From Kribbella steppae (GTDB taxonomy: Bacteria > Actinomycetota > Actinomycetes > Propionibacteriales > Kribbellaceae), in assembly GCF_004342025.1 (NCBI RefSeq), contig NZ_SLWN01000006.1:310001-374000 (forward strand): DNA of 64,000 nt, read 5' to 3'. The notes under the pieces are model-generated. The model had not been told where the DNA came from and did no database searches. It saw only the letters and a program-made list of their open reading frames with translations. Every line of letters begins with the position of its first letter. The first letter of the stretch is position 1. Made by a program: the position numbers and the translations under genes. Shown here in pieces: positions 40,532 through 48,818 of this stretch.

Positions 40532-42430
40532 TCAGACCGTGAGCACCTCCGCGTCGGTCGGGCCGGCGCCCGGCTGGTCGAACTGGGTCCGGTAGAGCTC
40601 CTCGTAGCGACCGCCGGCAGCCAACAGTTCCGTGTGCGTGCCCTGCTCGACGATCTGGCCCTCCTCGATCACGAGGATCTGGTCAGCGGCCCGAATGGTC
40701 GACAACCGGTGCGCGATGACGACCGCCGTACGGCCTTCCAGCGCCTCGGTGAGAGCCGCTTGGACCGCAGCCTCGTTGGTCGAGTCCAACGCCGCCGTCG
40801 CCTCGTCGAGGATGACGACCCGAGGCTGAGCCAGCAGCAACCGTGCGATCGTCAGCCGCTGACGCTCACCGCCGGACAGCCGATACCCGCGCTCACCGAC
40901 GACGGTGTCCAGCTGATCCGGCAGCGACCTGATCAGCTCACCCAGCCGCGCCCGTGTCAGCGCATCCCACAGGTCGTCCTCGCTCGCTTCCGGCCGGGCC
41001 AGCAGCAGGTTCTCCCGGATGCTGTCGTGGAAGAGGTGTCCGTCCTGAGTGACCATGCCAAGGGCGTCCCGCAACGACTCCGCGCTCACGTCTCGTACGT
41101 CGACGCCGGCCAACTTCACCGACCCCGAGTCGACGTCGTACAGCCGGGGGATGAGCTGGGCGATCGTCGACTTGCCGGCACCGGACGACCCGACCAGCGC
41201 GACCATCTGACCAGGCTCAGCGCGGAACGACATGTCGTGCAGCACCTCGACGCCACCCCGGGTGTCGAGTTTCGCGACCTCCTCCAGCGAGGCCAGCGAG
41301 ACCTTGTCCGCCGACGGGTACGCGAAGTGCACGTGCGAGAACTCGACCGACACCGGCCCGTCCGGGACCCTTCCCGCGTCCGGCTTGTCCTTGATCAGCG
41401 GCTCCAGATCGAGCACCTCGAAGACACGCTCGAAGCTGACCAGCGCCGTCATCACCTCGAGCCGCGCACTCGCCAGCGCGGTCAGTGGCGAGTACAGCCG
41501 GGTGAGCAGCAGCGCCATCGAGACGACGGCACCCGCGTCGAGCTGGTCCCGCAGCGCGTAGAACCCGCCCAGTCCGTAGACCACGGCCAGCGCCAGCGCC
41601 GACACCAGCGTCAGCGAGGTGACGAACACCCACTGCACCATCGCCGTCCGTACGCCGATGTCCCGCACCCGGCTCGCCCGGATCGCGAACTCCCTGGACT
41701 CCCGCGTCGGCCGGCCGAACAGCTTCACCAACGTCGCGCCGGGCGCCGAGAAGCGCTCGGTCATCTGCGTGCTCATCGTTGCGTTGTAGTCCGCCGCCTC
41801 GCGCTCCAGCGCGGCCAGCCGGTTCCCGATCCGGCGTGCCGGGATGACGAAGATCGGCAGGATCACCAGCGCGAGCAGAGTGATCTGCCACGACACCCGC
41901 AGCATCACCACGAGCGTCAGCACCAGCATCACCAGGTTGCTGACCACGCCCGAGAGCGTGTCGCTGAAGGCCCGCTGCGCACCGATCACGTCGTTGTTCA
42001 GCCGAGAGACCAGCGCACCGGTCCTGGTCCGGGTGAAGAAGGCGATCGGCATCTTCTGGATGTGGTCGAACACCGCGGTCCGCAGATCGAGGATCAGCCC
42101 CTCGCCGATCCCCGCCGACAACCAGCGAGTGAGCAACCCGAGCCCGGCCTCCGCGACGGCGATGATGGCGATCAGTACGGCGAACTGCAGCACCGTGCTG
42201 AACGGCTCACCCCCGACGATCGCGTTGACCACCCGCCCGGCCAGCACGGGAGTCGCCACCGCGAGGACGGCGGCTCCGACGCTGAGCGCCAGGAACGCGA
42301 TCAGCGCCCGCCGGTGTGGTCGCGCGAAGGCCAGGATCCGTTTCAGCGTCGCGCGCGAGAACGGTCTCTTCTCGTCCTGTCTGTGCATCGCGTGGTACAT
42401 CGACGTCCACGCGGTCATTTCCATACTCAC
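40532..42430 (-). CDS. ABC-type multidrug exporter half-transporter, SoxR-box controlled
   Basis: The 632-residue half-transporter has six transmembrane helices (residues ~35-320) and one nucleotide-binding domain: Walker A GSSGAGKST, signature LSGGERQRLTIARLL, Walker B VVILDEATAALD with the catalytic Glu, and H-loop AHRLST. All ATP-site residues are canonical, so it should act as a homodimer. It would extrude hydrophobic or redox-active compounds. GTG 42430 has GGAG about eight bases upstream; ATG 42424 is an alternative. Its promoter (42498-42528) contains a perfect SoxR box, and a TetR gene diverges from the same region. Confidence 0.92.
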   Translation of the reverse strand: MSMEMTAWTSMYHAMHRQDEKRPFSRATLKRILAFARPHRRALIAFLALSVGAAVLAVATPVLAGRVVNAIVGGEPFSTVLQFAVLIAIIAVAEAGLGLLTRWLSAGIGEGLILDLRTAVFDHIQKMPIAFFTRTRTGALVSRLNNDVIGAQRAFSDTLSGVVSNLVMLVLTLVVMLRVSWQITLLALVILPIFVIPARRIGNRLAALEREAADYNATMSTQMTERFSAPGATLVKLFGRPTRESREFAIRASRVRDIGVRTAMVQWVFVTSLTLVSALALAVVYGLGGFYALRDQLDAGAVVSMALLLTRLYSPLTALASARLEVMTALVSFERVFEVLDLEPLIKDKPDAGRVPDGPVSVEFSHVHFAYPSADKVSLASLEEVAKLDTRGGVEVLHDMSFRAEPGQMVALVGSSGAGKSTIAQLIPRLYDVDSGSVKLAGVDVRDVSAESLRDALGMVTQDGHLFHDSIRENLLLARPEASEDDLWDALTRARLGELIRSLPDQLDTVVGERGYRLSGGERQRLTIARLLLAQPRVVILDEATAALDSTNEAAVQAALTEALEGRTAVVIAHRLSTIRAADQILVIEEGQIVEQGTHTELLAAGGRYEELYRTQFDQPGAGPTDAEVLTV

Positions 42431-42497
42431 GGCGAGACTCCGGCAGCTCGGTTGTTCAGGAAGTACCGATGATCCCGCGGATCACCGACAGTTTCCG

Positions 42498-42528
42498 ACG
42501 GTAGGACCTCAACAATCCTTGAGGTCAA
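42498..42528 (-). promoter_or_regulatory. SoxR-type promoter of the ABC exporter
   Basis: On the minus strand TTGACC (42528-42523) and TACCGT (42503-42498) are separated by 19 bases, the long spacer typical of MerR-family activated promoters. The spacer is filled by a perfect 22-base palindrome GACCTCAA-N6-TTGAGGTC (42505-42526), whose core CCTCAA-N6-TTGAGG matches the arms of the classical SoxR box. Orientation and distance (~60 bases to GTG 42430) assign it to the ABC exporter. Confidence 0.8.
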
Positions 42529-42554
42529 CCCACACCCCCGCCCGAGAGAACTGA

Positions 42555-42565
42555 GTACACTGTAC
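42555..42565. promoter_or_regulatory. Candidate TetR operator
   Basis: GTACA-C-TGTAC, a perfect 11-base palindrome, lies 44 bases before the TetR-family start at 42609. It resembles short TetR/AcrR operators and probably mediates autoregulation. It is 27 bases beyond the SoxR-type promoter of the divergent exporter and could influence both. Confidence 0.5.
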
Positions 42566-42608
42566 GAAGTAACCGGACGAGTGTAGCCACTCCGACAGAA
42601 TTGCGCAC

Positions 42609-43379
42609 ATGAATCAGGAGTACAGCGGTAGCGGGGACCCGGCAAGGAGCCTGGAACTGCTCTGGCGCCGGCGGCCGCAGCCGACGCGTGGACCGAAGCC
42701 GGCCCTCACCGTCGAGCGGATCGTCGAGGCCGCGGTGGGGATCGCCGACGCGGAGGGGATCGCCGGCATGTCCATGCGCCGGGTGGCCGACGAGCTCGGC
42801 GCCGGGGCGATGACGCTGTACCGCTATTTCCCCGGGAAGGCCGAGCTCCTCGACGTCATGCTCGACACCGTGTACGGCGAACTGCCGCGGCGCGACTTGG
42901 ATGGGGACTGGCGGGCCAGGCTCGACGAGGTCGCCCGGGAGAACCGCGAGCTCTACCTGCGCCACCCGTGGCTGCTCCAGGTCGCGATCAGCCGACCGCC
43001 GCTCGGCCCGCACGTGATGGCCAAGTACGAGTACGAGCTGGCCGCCGTCGAGGGGATCGGCCTGACCGACATCGAGATGGACGACACCGTCGCGCTGGTG
43101 AACGGTTACGTGCACGGCGCCGTACGCACCGCGGTGGAGGCGCGGCAGGTGATCCAGCGGTCGGGGATGACCGACAAGGAGTGGTGGCTGGCTCACGTCC
43201 CGCATCTGGATCAGATCGGCGACACGAAGAACTTCCCGCTGGCGTCCCGGGTCGGGACCGCGGTCGGGAATGAGTTCGATGCGCCCTACGACTCCGATCA
43301 TGCGTTCGAATACGGTCTGGAGCGGCTGCTCGACGGCGTATCCGCGCTGGTGGAGAAACGGTCGAGACCGAAACGGTAA
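42609..43379 (+). CDS. TetR/AcrR-family regulator (TetR_C-type effector domain)
   Basis: The 256-residue protein has an HTH (LTVERIVEAAVGIADAEGIAGMSMRRVADELGAGAMTLYRYFPGKAELLDVMLDTV, residues ~38-95) and a large C-terminal ligand domain of the tetracycline-repressor-like class (LYLRHPWLLQVAISRPPLGPHVMAKYEYELAAVEGIGL). It is divergent from the ABC exporter and has a palindrome in its promoter, so it likely represses the exporter, itself or both in the absence of a drug-like ligand. There is no clear Shine-Dalgarno before ATG 42609. Confidence 0.9.
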   Translation: MNQEYSGSGDPARSLELLWRRRPQPTRGPKPALTVERIVEAAVGIADAEGIAGMSMRRVADELGAGAMTLYRYFPGKAELLDVMLDTVYGELPRRDLDGDWRARLDEVARENRELYLRHPWLLQVAISRPPLGPHVMAKYEYELAAVEGIGLTDIEMDDTVALVNGYVHGAVRTAVEARQVIQRSGMTDKEWWLAHVPHLDQIGDTKNFPLASRVGTAVGNEFDAPYDSDHAFEYGLERLLDGVSALVEKRSRPKR

Positions 43380-43385
43380 ATGTGT

Positions 43386-43414
43386 TTGTGAGTGAGTACT
43401 CACTCAGTTAATCT
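43386..43414 (+). promoter_or_regulatory. Autoregulated leaderless promoter of the second TetR gene
   Basis: TTGTGA (43386-43391) and TAATCT (43409-43414) have a 17-base spacer, and the -10 is six bases before GTG 43421, so the mRNA is leaderless. The 18-base perfect palindrome TGAGTGAGTACTCACTCA (43389-43406) occupies the spacer and half of the -35, an ideal repressor site. Confidence 0.8.
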
Positions 43415-43420
43415 CGACGA

Positions 43421-44089
43421 GTGACTCCACGAGCGACCCCACTGCCTCCCGACGAGCGACGCGCGGCCATCGTCAAGGCCGCCCTGCCGTTGCTGGAGGA
43501 GTTCGGCAACGAGGTGAGCACCAAGCAGATCGCGGAGGCGGCTGGGATCGCCGAGGGCACCATCTTCCGTGCCTTCGGCAGCAAGGACGCCCTGGTCGAC
43601 GCGGCTCTGGCCACCGCCTTCGACGCCACCGAGCTGATCCGGGCACTCGAGCAGGTCGACCGTTCGCTCCCGCTGCGGGAGCGGACGATCGCCGCGGTCG
43701 AGATCGGCCAGAAGCGGCTGAAGGGTGTCTTCAAGCTGATGTTCGCGCTGCGGATGCGCCGGCCGCCCGAGCTGAAGTCCACTCCGATGGAGGAAGCGCA
43801 CCGCAAGCGGCAGTCCGATCTGGCCAACGCCGCCTTCGCGGACCTGCTCCGGCCGGACGCCGGCCAGTTGCGCTTCCCGCCCGAGGAGGTGGTCCGCCGG
43901 ATCGGGCTGATCACCTTCTCGGCCACCCACCCCATGATTTCCGGCGGCCAGGTGCTGACCGCCGAGGAGATTGTCGACTTCGCCTTCGACGGTGTCCGCA
44001 ACCACCGCACAGGTCAGCAACCGACCGCCGAGGAGATCGCCGAGTTCGCCCTCGACGGTCCTCGCTCCAACGACTCCGGGGATGTCTGA
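43421..44089 (+). CDS. TetR-family repressor of the heterodimeric ABC exporter
   Basis: The 222-residue protein has a TetR HTH (RRAAIVKAALPLLEEFGNEVSTKQIAEAAGIAEGTIFRAFGSKDALVDAAL, residues ~12-62) and a helical ligand domain. The last 44 codons are an in-frame tandem duplication of 22 codons: LTAEEIVDFAFDGVRN and PTAEEIAEFALDGPRS, copies at 43957-44022 and 44023-44088. Its stop shares a base with the ABC gene start (TGATG), so it heads a TetR-ABC-ABC operon and probably represses all three genes through the palindrome in its promoter. Confidence 0.92.
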   Translation: MTPRATPLPPDERRAAIVKAALPLLEEFGNEVSTKQIAEAAGIAEGTIFRAFGSKDALVDAALATAFDATELIRALEQVDRSLPLRERTIAAVEIGQKRLKGVFKLMFALRMRRPPELKSTPMEEAHRKRQSDLANAAFADLLRPDAGQLRFPPEEVVRRIGLITFSATHPMISGGQVLTAEEIVDFAFDGVRNHRTGQQPTAEEIAEFALDGPRSNDSGDV

Positions 44090-45822
44090 TGCTACTGAAA
44101 ATCTTGCGTACGCATTTGCGGCCGTACGCGGGAAACCTGTCCGTGGTGGTCGTCCTGCAACTGATCGGGACGATCGCCTCCCTCTACCTGCCCAGCCTGA
44201 ACGCCGACATCATCGACAACGGCGTGTCCAAGGGTGACACCGGCTACATCATGCGCACCGGCGGCTGGATGCTCGGCGTCAGCCTGGTGCAGATCATCTG
44301 CACGATCGTGGCCGTCTACTTCGGCGCCAAGACCGCCGCACTGTTCGGCCGGGACGTCCGGGCCGCGGTCTTCCACCGGGTCGGGGAGTTCTCCGCCCGG
44401 GAGGTGAACCAGTTCGGCGCACCGACGCTGATCTCCCGCAGCACCAACGACGTCACCCAGATCCAGATGCTGGTGGTCACCACCTGCACGATGCTGGTGG
44501 CCGCTCCGATCACCATGGTCGGCGGTGTGGTGATGGCGGTCCGCGAGGATGTCGGCCTGTCCTGGCTGGTGGCCGTCGCCGTACCGTTGCTCGCGGCATC
44601 GATCGGCCTCATCGCCAGCCGGATGGTCCCGCAGTTCCGCAAGATGCAGAAGAACATCGACGGGGTGAACCGGGTGCTGCGCGAGCAGATCACCGGGATC
44701 CGGGTGGTCCGGGCCTTCGTCCGCGAACCACACGAGGTGGAACGCTTCGGCGACGCCAACCAGGACCTGACCGACACCGCGGTCCGGGCCGGCCGGCTGA
44801 TGGCGCTGGTCTTCCCGGTGGTGATGCTGATCCTGAACATGTCCAGCGTGGCGGTGCTGTGGTTCGGCGCCTCCCGGGTGGACAGCGGGACGATGGAGGT
44901 CGGTGCGCTGACCGCCTTCCTCAGCTACCTGATCCAGATCCTGTTCGCGGTGATGATGGCGACGTTCGTGATGATCATGGTGCCGCGGGCCTCGGTCTGC
45001 GCGGACCGGATCTCCGAGGTGCTCGACACCGAGTCCTCGGTCCGGCCGCCGGTCACCCCGATCCGGGCCTTCACCGGCCGCGGTCAACTGGTGTTCGAGA
45101 ACGCCTCGTTCCAGTACCCGGGTGCGGCCGAGCCGGTCCTGCGGGATATCAGCTTCGTCGCGTCGCCCGGGCAGACGACGGCGATCATCGGCAGTACCGG
45201 CGCAGGTAAGACGACCCTGCTGTCTCTGGTTCCCCGGTTGTTCGACGCCACCGCGGGCCGGGTGCTCGTCGACGGGATCGACGTCCGGGAGATCGAGCCG
45301 GAGGCGCTCTGGGAGCGCATCGGCCTGGTGCCACAGCGCCCGTACCTGTTCTCCGGGACGGTCGCCAGCAACCTGCGGTACGGCAATCCGGACGCCACCG
45401 ACGACGAACTCTGGCATGCGCTTGAGATTGCCCAGGGCAAGGACTTCGTCGAGGGGATGCCGGAGGGACTGAACTCGCCGATCGCGCAGGGCGGCACGAA
45501 CGTGTCCGGCGGTCAGCGGCAACGGCTCGCGATCGCCCGGGCGCTGGTCCGCAAACCGGAGATCTACCTGTTCGACGACTCGTTCTCCGCGCTCGACCTG
45601 TCCACCGACGCCCGATTGCGGGCGGCGCTGCGACCGGTCACGGCGGACGCGTGTGTGGTGATCGTCGCGCAGCGGGTGTCGACCATCGTGGACGCCCACC
45701 AGATCGTGGTGATCGAGGACGGCGCGATCGTCGGCAAGGGCACCCATCAGGAGTTGCTCGACAGCTGCCCGACGTACGTCGAGATCGTCGAGTCCCAGCG
45801 TTCCGCGGAGGAGGCGGCATGA
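44089..45822 (+). CDS. ABC exporter subunit 1 (degenerate Walker B side of a heterodimer)
   Basis: The 577-residue half-transporter has six helices and one NBD. Walker A is GSTGAGKTT and the signature is the canonical VSGGQRQRLAIARAL. Walker B reads IYLFDDSFSALD, where Asp replaces the catalytic Glu, and the H-loop position reads AQRVST with Gln in place of His. This is the pattern of the TM287/BmrC/LmrC-like subunit of heterodimeric exporters, and the partner gene overlaps its stop by four bases. Export of drugs or lipids is likely; the substrate is unknown. Confidence 0.93.
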   Translation: MLLKILRTHLRPYAGNLSVVVVLQLIGTIASLYLPSLNADIIDNGVSKGDTGYIMRTGGWMLGVSLVQIICTIVAVYFGAKTAALFGRDVRAAVFHRVGEFSAREVNQFGAPTLISRSTNDVTQIQMLVVTTCTMLVAAPITMVGGVVMAVREDVGLSWLVAVAVPLLAASIGLIASRMVPQFRKMQKNIDGVNRVLREQITGIRVVRAFVREPHEVERFGDANQDLTDTAVRAGRLMALVFPVVMLILNMSSVAVLWFGASRVDSGTMEVGALTAFLSYLIQILFAVMMATFVMIMVPRASVCADRISEVLDTESSVRPPVTPIRAFTGRGQLVFENASFQYPGAAEPVLRDISFVASPGQTTAIIGSTGAGKTTLLSLVPRLFDATAGRVLVDGIDVREIEPEALWERIGLVPQRPYLFSGTVASNLRYGNPDATDDELWHALEIAQGKDFVEGMPEGLNSPIAQGGTNVSGGQRQRLAIARALVRKPEIYLFDDSFSALDLSTDARLRAALRPVTADACVVIVAQRVSTIVDAHQIVVIEDGAIVGKGTHQELLDSCPTYVEIVESQRSAEEAA

Positions 45823-47888
45823 GCGACGAGAAGCAGACACCGCCTGTGTCTCCCAACGGACAAGCGCCGTCGGAGGAAGGTGCCGCGGCGACCGTGAAGG
45901 CGACCGAGCGGCCGACCACCGGACGGGCGTTCGGGCCACCCGGCGGAATCCCGGGGGACAAGTCGATGAACTTCGGCCCGTCCGCGAAGCGGCTGCTCGG
46001 CCGGCTGCGCCCGCACCGGACCCAGGTGTTCGGCGTCATCCTGCTCGCGGTCTTCAGCGTCAGCCTGTCGGTGCTCGGGCCGAAGATCCTGGGTAGGGCG
46101 ACCGACATCATCTTCGCCGGCGCGATGGGCAAGAGTCTGCCCAGCGGTCAGACCAAGGAACAGGTGATCGAGGCGACCCGGGCCGGCGGCAACAGCCAGC
46201 TCGCCGACCTGCTGCGGGGGATCGACCTGATCCCGGGCGTCGGCATCGACTTCGATGCCCTGCGCAACGTCCTGCTGCTGGTCCTGGGCCTGTACGTCGG
46301 TGCGTTCCTGCTGTCCTGGATGCAGGGCTACATCCTGAACGGCATCGTGCAGCAGACCATCTTCGACCTGCGGTCCGAGGTGGAGGACAAGCTCAACCGG
46401 CTGCCGCTCAGCTACTTCGACGGTGCGCCGCGCGGTGAGCTGCTCAGCCGGGTGACGAACGACATCGACAACATCTCGACCAGCCTGCAGCAGACGCTGA
46501 GCCAGCTGCTCACCTCGCTGCTGACGGTGGTCGGCGTGGTCACGATGATGTTCGTGGTCTCACCGCTGCTGGCCCTGATCGCCCTGGTCACCATCCCGAT
46601 CTCGATGATCGTGACGGCGGCGATCGCGAAACGGTCGCAGACCCGGTTCGTCGCGCAGTGGCGCCATACCGGCGCGCTGAACGGCCAGATCGAGGAGGCG
46701 TTCACCGGGCACGAGCTGGTGAAGGTCTTCGGCCGGCAGAAGGAGATCGAGGCGAGCTTCGCCAAGAAGAACGAGGAGCTGTACCAGGCCGCCTTCGGGG
46801 CGCAGTTCATCTCCGGCCTGATCATGCCGCTGATGATGTTCATCGGGAACCTCAACTACGTGGTGATCGCGGTGATCGGCGGTCTGCGGGTCGCCTCCGG
46901 CACGATGTCGCTCGGTGACGTGCAGGCGTTCATCCAGTACTCGCGCCAGTTCACCCAGCCGCTGACCCAGGTCGCGTCGATGGCGAACCTGCTGCAGTCC
47001 GGTGTGGCCTCGGCCGAGCGGGTGTTCGAGGTGCTGGACGCCAAGCAGCAGGTGCCGGACGACACGACACCGGAGAAGGTGACGGACGCCCGCGGGCGGG
47101 TCGAGTTCGAGCACGTGTCGTTCTCGTACGACCCGGACAAGCCGCTGATCACCGACCTGAGCCTGATCGCCGAACCCGGTCAGACGGTCGCGATCGTCGG
47201 CCCGACCGGCGCCGGCAAGACCACGCTGGTCAACCTGATCATGCGGTTCTACGAGCTGAACGGCGGGCGGATCACCCTCGACGGGGTCGACATCACCGAG
47301 CTGACCCGGCACGATCTGCGGTCGCGGATCGGCATGGTGCTGCAGGACACCTGGCTGTTCGGCGGCACGATCCGGGACAACATCCTGTACGGCAACCTGA
47401 ACGCGACCGAGGAGGACATGCTCGCCGCGTCCAAGGCGACGTACGTCGACCGGTTCGTGCACAGCCTGCCGGACGGGTACGACACGGTGATCGACGAGGA
47501 GGGCAGCAACGTCAGCGCCGGTGAGAAGCAGCTGCTGACCATCGCCCGGGCGTTCCTGGCCGACCCGCAGCTGCTGATCCTGGACGAGGCGACCAGTTCG
47601 GTCGACACCCGCACCGAGGTCCTGGTGCAGCGGGCGATGGCGGCGCTGCGTTCGGACCGGACCAGCTTCGTGATCGCGCACCGGTTGTCCACGATCCGCG
47701 ACGCGGACCTGATCCTGGTGATGGAGAACGGCTCGATCGTTGAGCAGGGCAACCACCAGGAACTGCTCGCGGTCGACGGCGCCTACGCCCGCCTCTACAA
47801 CGCCCAGTTCAGCGGCGCGGTAGTCGACATCGACGAGGACCCGGCAGCCCTCACCGCCCCGGCCGGAGCCCCAGCGGCCCGCACCTAA
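45819..47888 (+). CDS. ABC exporter subunit 2 (canonical Walker B side of a heterodimer)
   Basis: The 689-residue half-transporter has an ~80-residue cytosolic, Pro/Gly-rich N-terminus (AFGPPGGIPGDKSMNFGPSA) before the six helices. The NBD has Walker A GPTGAGKTT, Walker B LLILDEATSSVD with the catalytic Glu, and H-loop AHRLST. The signature is degenerate (VSAGEKQLLTIARAF in place of LSGGQ). With subunit 1 this gives one competent and one degenerate ATP site, as in TM287/288. ATG 45819 overlaps the previous stop (ATGA). A strong hairpin ends the operon at 47973. Confidence 0.93.
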   Translation: MSDEKQTPPVSPNGQAPSEEGAAATVKATERPTTGRAFGPPGGIPGDKSMNFGPSAKRLLGRLRPHRTQVFGVILLAVFSVSLSVLGPKILGRATDIIFAGAMGKSLPSGQTKEQVIEATRAGGNSQLADLLRGIDLIPGVGIDFDALRNVLLLVLGLYVGAFLLSWMQGYILNGIVQQTIFDLRSEVEDKLNRLPLSYFDGAPRGELLSRVTNDIDNISTSLQQTLSQLLTSLLTVVGVVTMMFVVSPLLALIALVTIPISMIVTAAIAKRSQTRFVAQWRHTGALNGQIEEAFTGHELVKVFGRQKEIEASFAKKNEELYQAAFGAQFISGLIMPLMMFIGNLNYVVIAVIGGLRVASGTMSLGDVQAFIQYSRQFTQPLTQVASMANLLQSGVASAERVFEVLDAKQQVPDDTTPEKVTDARGRVEFEHVSFSYDPDKPLITDLSLIAEPGQTVAIVGPTGAGKTTLVNLIMRFYELNGGRITLDGVDITELTRHDLRSRIGMVLQDTWLFGGTIRDNILYGNLNATEEDMLAASKATYVDRFVHSLPDGYDTVIDEEGSNVSAGEKQLLTIARAFLADPQLLILDEATSSVDTRTEVLVQRAMAALRSDRTSFVIAHRLSTIRDADLILVMENGSIVEQGNHQELLAVDGAYARLYNAQFSGAVVDIDEDPAALTAPAGAPAART

Positions 47889-47972
47889 CCCCAACGGAGG
47901 GGACGCCCACCCAGCGTCCCCTCCCACCACCCGCGAGTCCTGTGGATACTCCAGCCTGAGCTGCCAGAAGTG

Positions 47973-48005
47973 AGAGGGCGCCACCCGCGGTGGGTGGCGC
48001 CCTCT
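47973..48005. terminator. Strong bidirectional hairpin terminator
   Basis: Perfect 14-base arms AGAGGGCGCCACCC (47973-47986) and GGGTGGCGCCCTCT (47992-48005) enclose a five-base loop. It lies between the converging ABC exporter operon (stop 47888) and the membrane protein gene (stop 48016), so it can serve both. Confidence 0.9.
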
Positions 48006-48015
48006 GGTGTCGTGG

Positions 48016-48657
48016 TCAGTCCTTCGGGATCACCAGGTGTGGTCGTACGGCGAGCAGGACGCCGAGGGTCGCGTAGCCGATCAGGAGGTGCGTGCCACCG
48101 ACCCAGCGGGACGCCTGGTCGCCGAAGACGATCATCGACGGGACCGTGACGACGGCCCAGCTCTCGGCGATCAGGGGCCACCAGCGCAGGACGCCTCGCC
48201 AGCGGCCGGCGAAGGCGATCTTCACCGAGATCACTGCCATCCCGAGCATCGACAGCGGCCAGCAGATGTCCAGCGGCACCAGCCACGCTGCGTCCTGGTG
48301 CGGCGACGGCAACACCCCGTGCAGCAGTGACCAGACGCTCGCGATCCCCAGGATCACCGCCTCCACCTTCAGCAGTACGACGGAACCGCGGCTCAACCCG
48401 GTCGCCCGGGTCCGGAACTGGATCGCCAGCAGGCAGAACACGCCGAGCTGGAACGCGAGCCCGGTCAGGTCTCCGATCCGCTCGGGCACCCCGTCGTTCA
48501 CGGTGCTGAACGCGAAGATGCTCGCCGCCCAGGTCAGCGTCCCCGCGGTCAGTCCCAGACCCAGTCGCTGGATCTTGCGCAACTCCACACCTGACCGCGA
48601 AACCGTCGTACCGCCGTACTGGACGTCGGTCCGGACTCGCGCTGGTGTCTCCGTCAT
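48016..48657 (-). CDS. Six-helix integral membrane protein of unknown function
   Basis: The 213-residue protein has a short cytosolic N-terminus (MTETPARVRTDVQYGGTTVSRSGVELRK) and six predicted transmembrane helices, for example LGLGLTAGTLTWAASIFAFS, SVVLLKVEAVILGIASVWSLL and THLLIGYATLGVLLAVRPHL. No catalytic motif is visible and I do not recognise the family. ATG 48657 has GGAAGG seven bases upstream. It is divergent from the histidine kinase gene, 161 bases away, and could be a target of that two-component system. Confidence 0.8.
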   Translation of the reverse strand: MTETPARVRTDVQYGGTTVSRSGVELRKIQRLGLGLTAGTLTWAASIFAFSTVNDGVPERIGDLTGLAFQLGVFCLLAIQFRTRATGLSRGSVVLLKVEAVILGIASVWSLLHGVLPSPHQDAAWLVPLDICWPLSMLGMAVISVKIAFAGRWRGVLRWWPLIAESWAVVTVPSMIVFGDQASRWVGGTHLLIGYATLGVLLAVRPHLVIPKD

Positions 48658-48818
48658 GATGTTTCCTTCCTCCCCTGGGGTACGGCGTACCTCCTGACCA
48701 GAACTCTCCGGGGCACGGCGACCCGGGCGGCAGGTGCCGCGGTCCTGAGCTGTGTCCCGAGTCGAGAAGGGACAGTTGACCCGCGACGCCGGGACACACT
48801 CTGGGTGACAATGCAGCG

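Noticed and set aside
42440..42490. A possible nine-codon uORF (MIRGIIGTS) and GATCC/GGATC hairpin in the leader of the SoxR-controlled ABC exporter
   Set aside because: There is no second competing helix and the exporter Shine-Dalgarno is not masked, so there is no attenuator logic; SoxR control explains the promoter.
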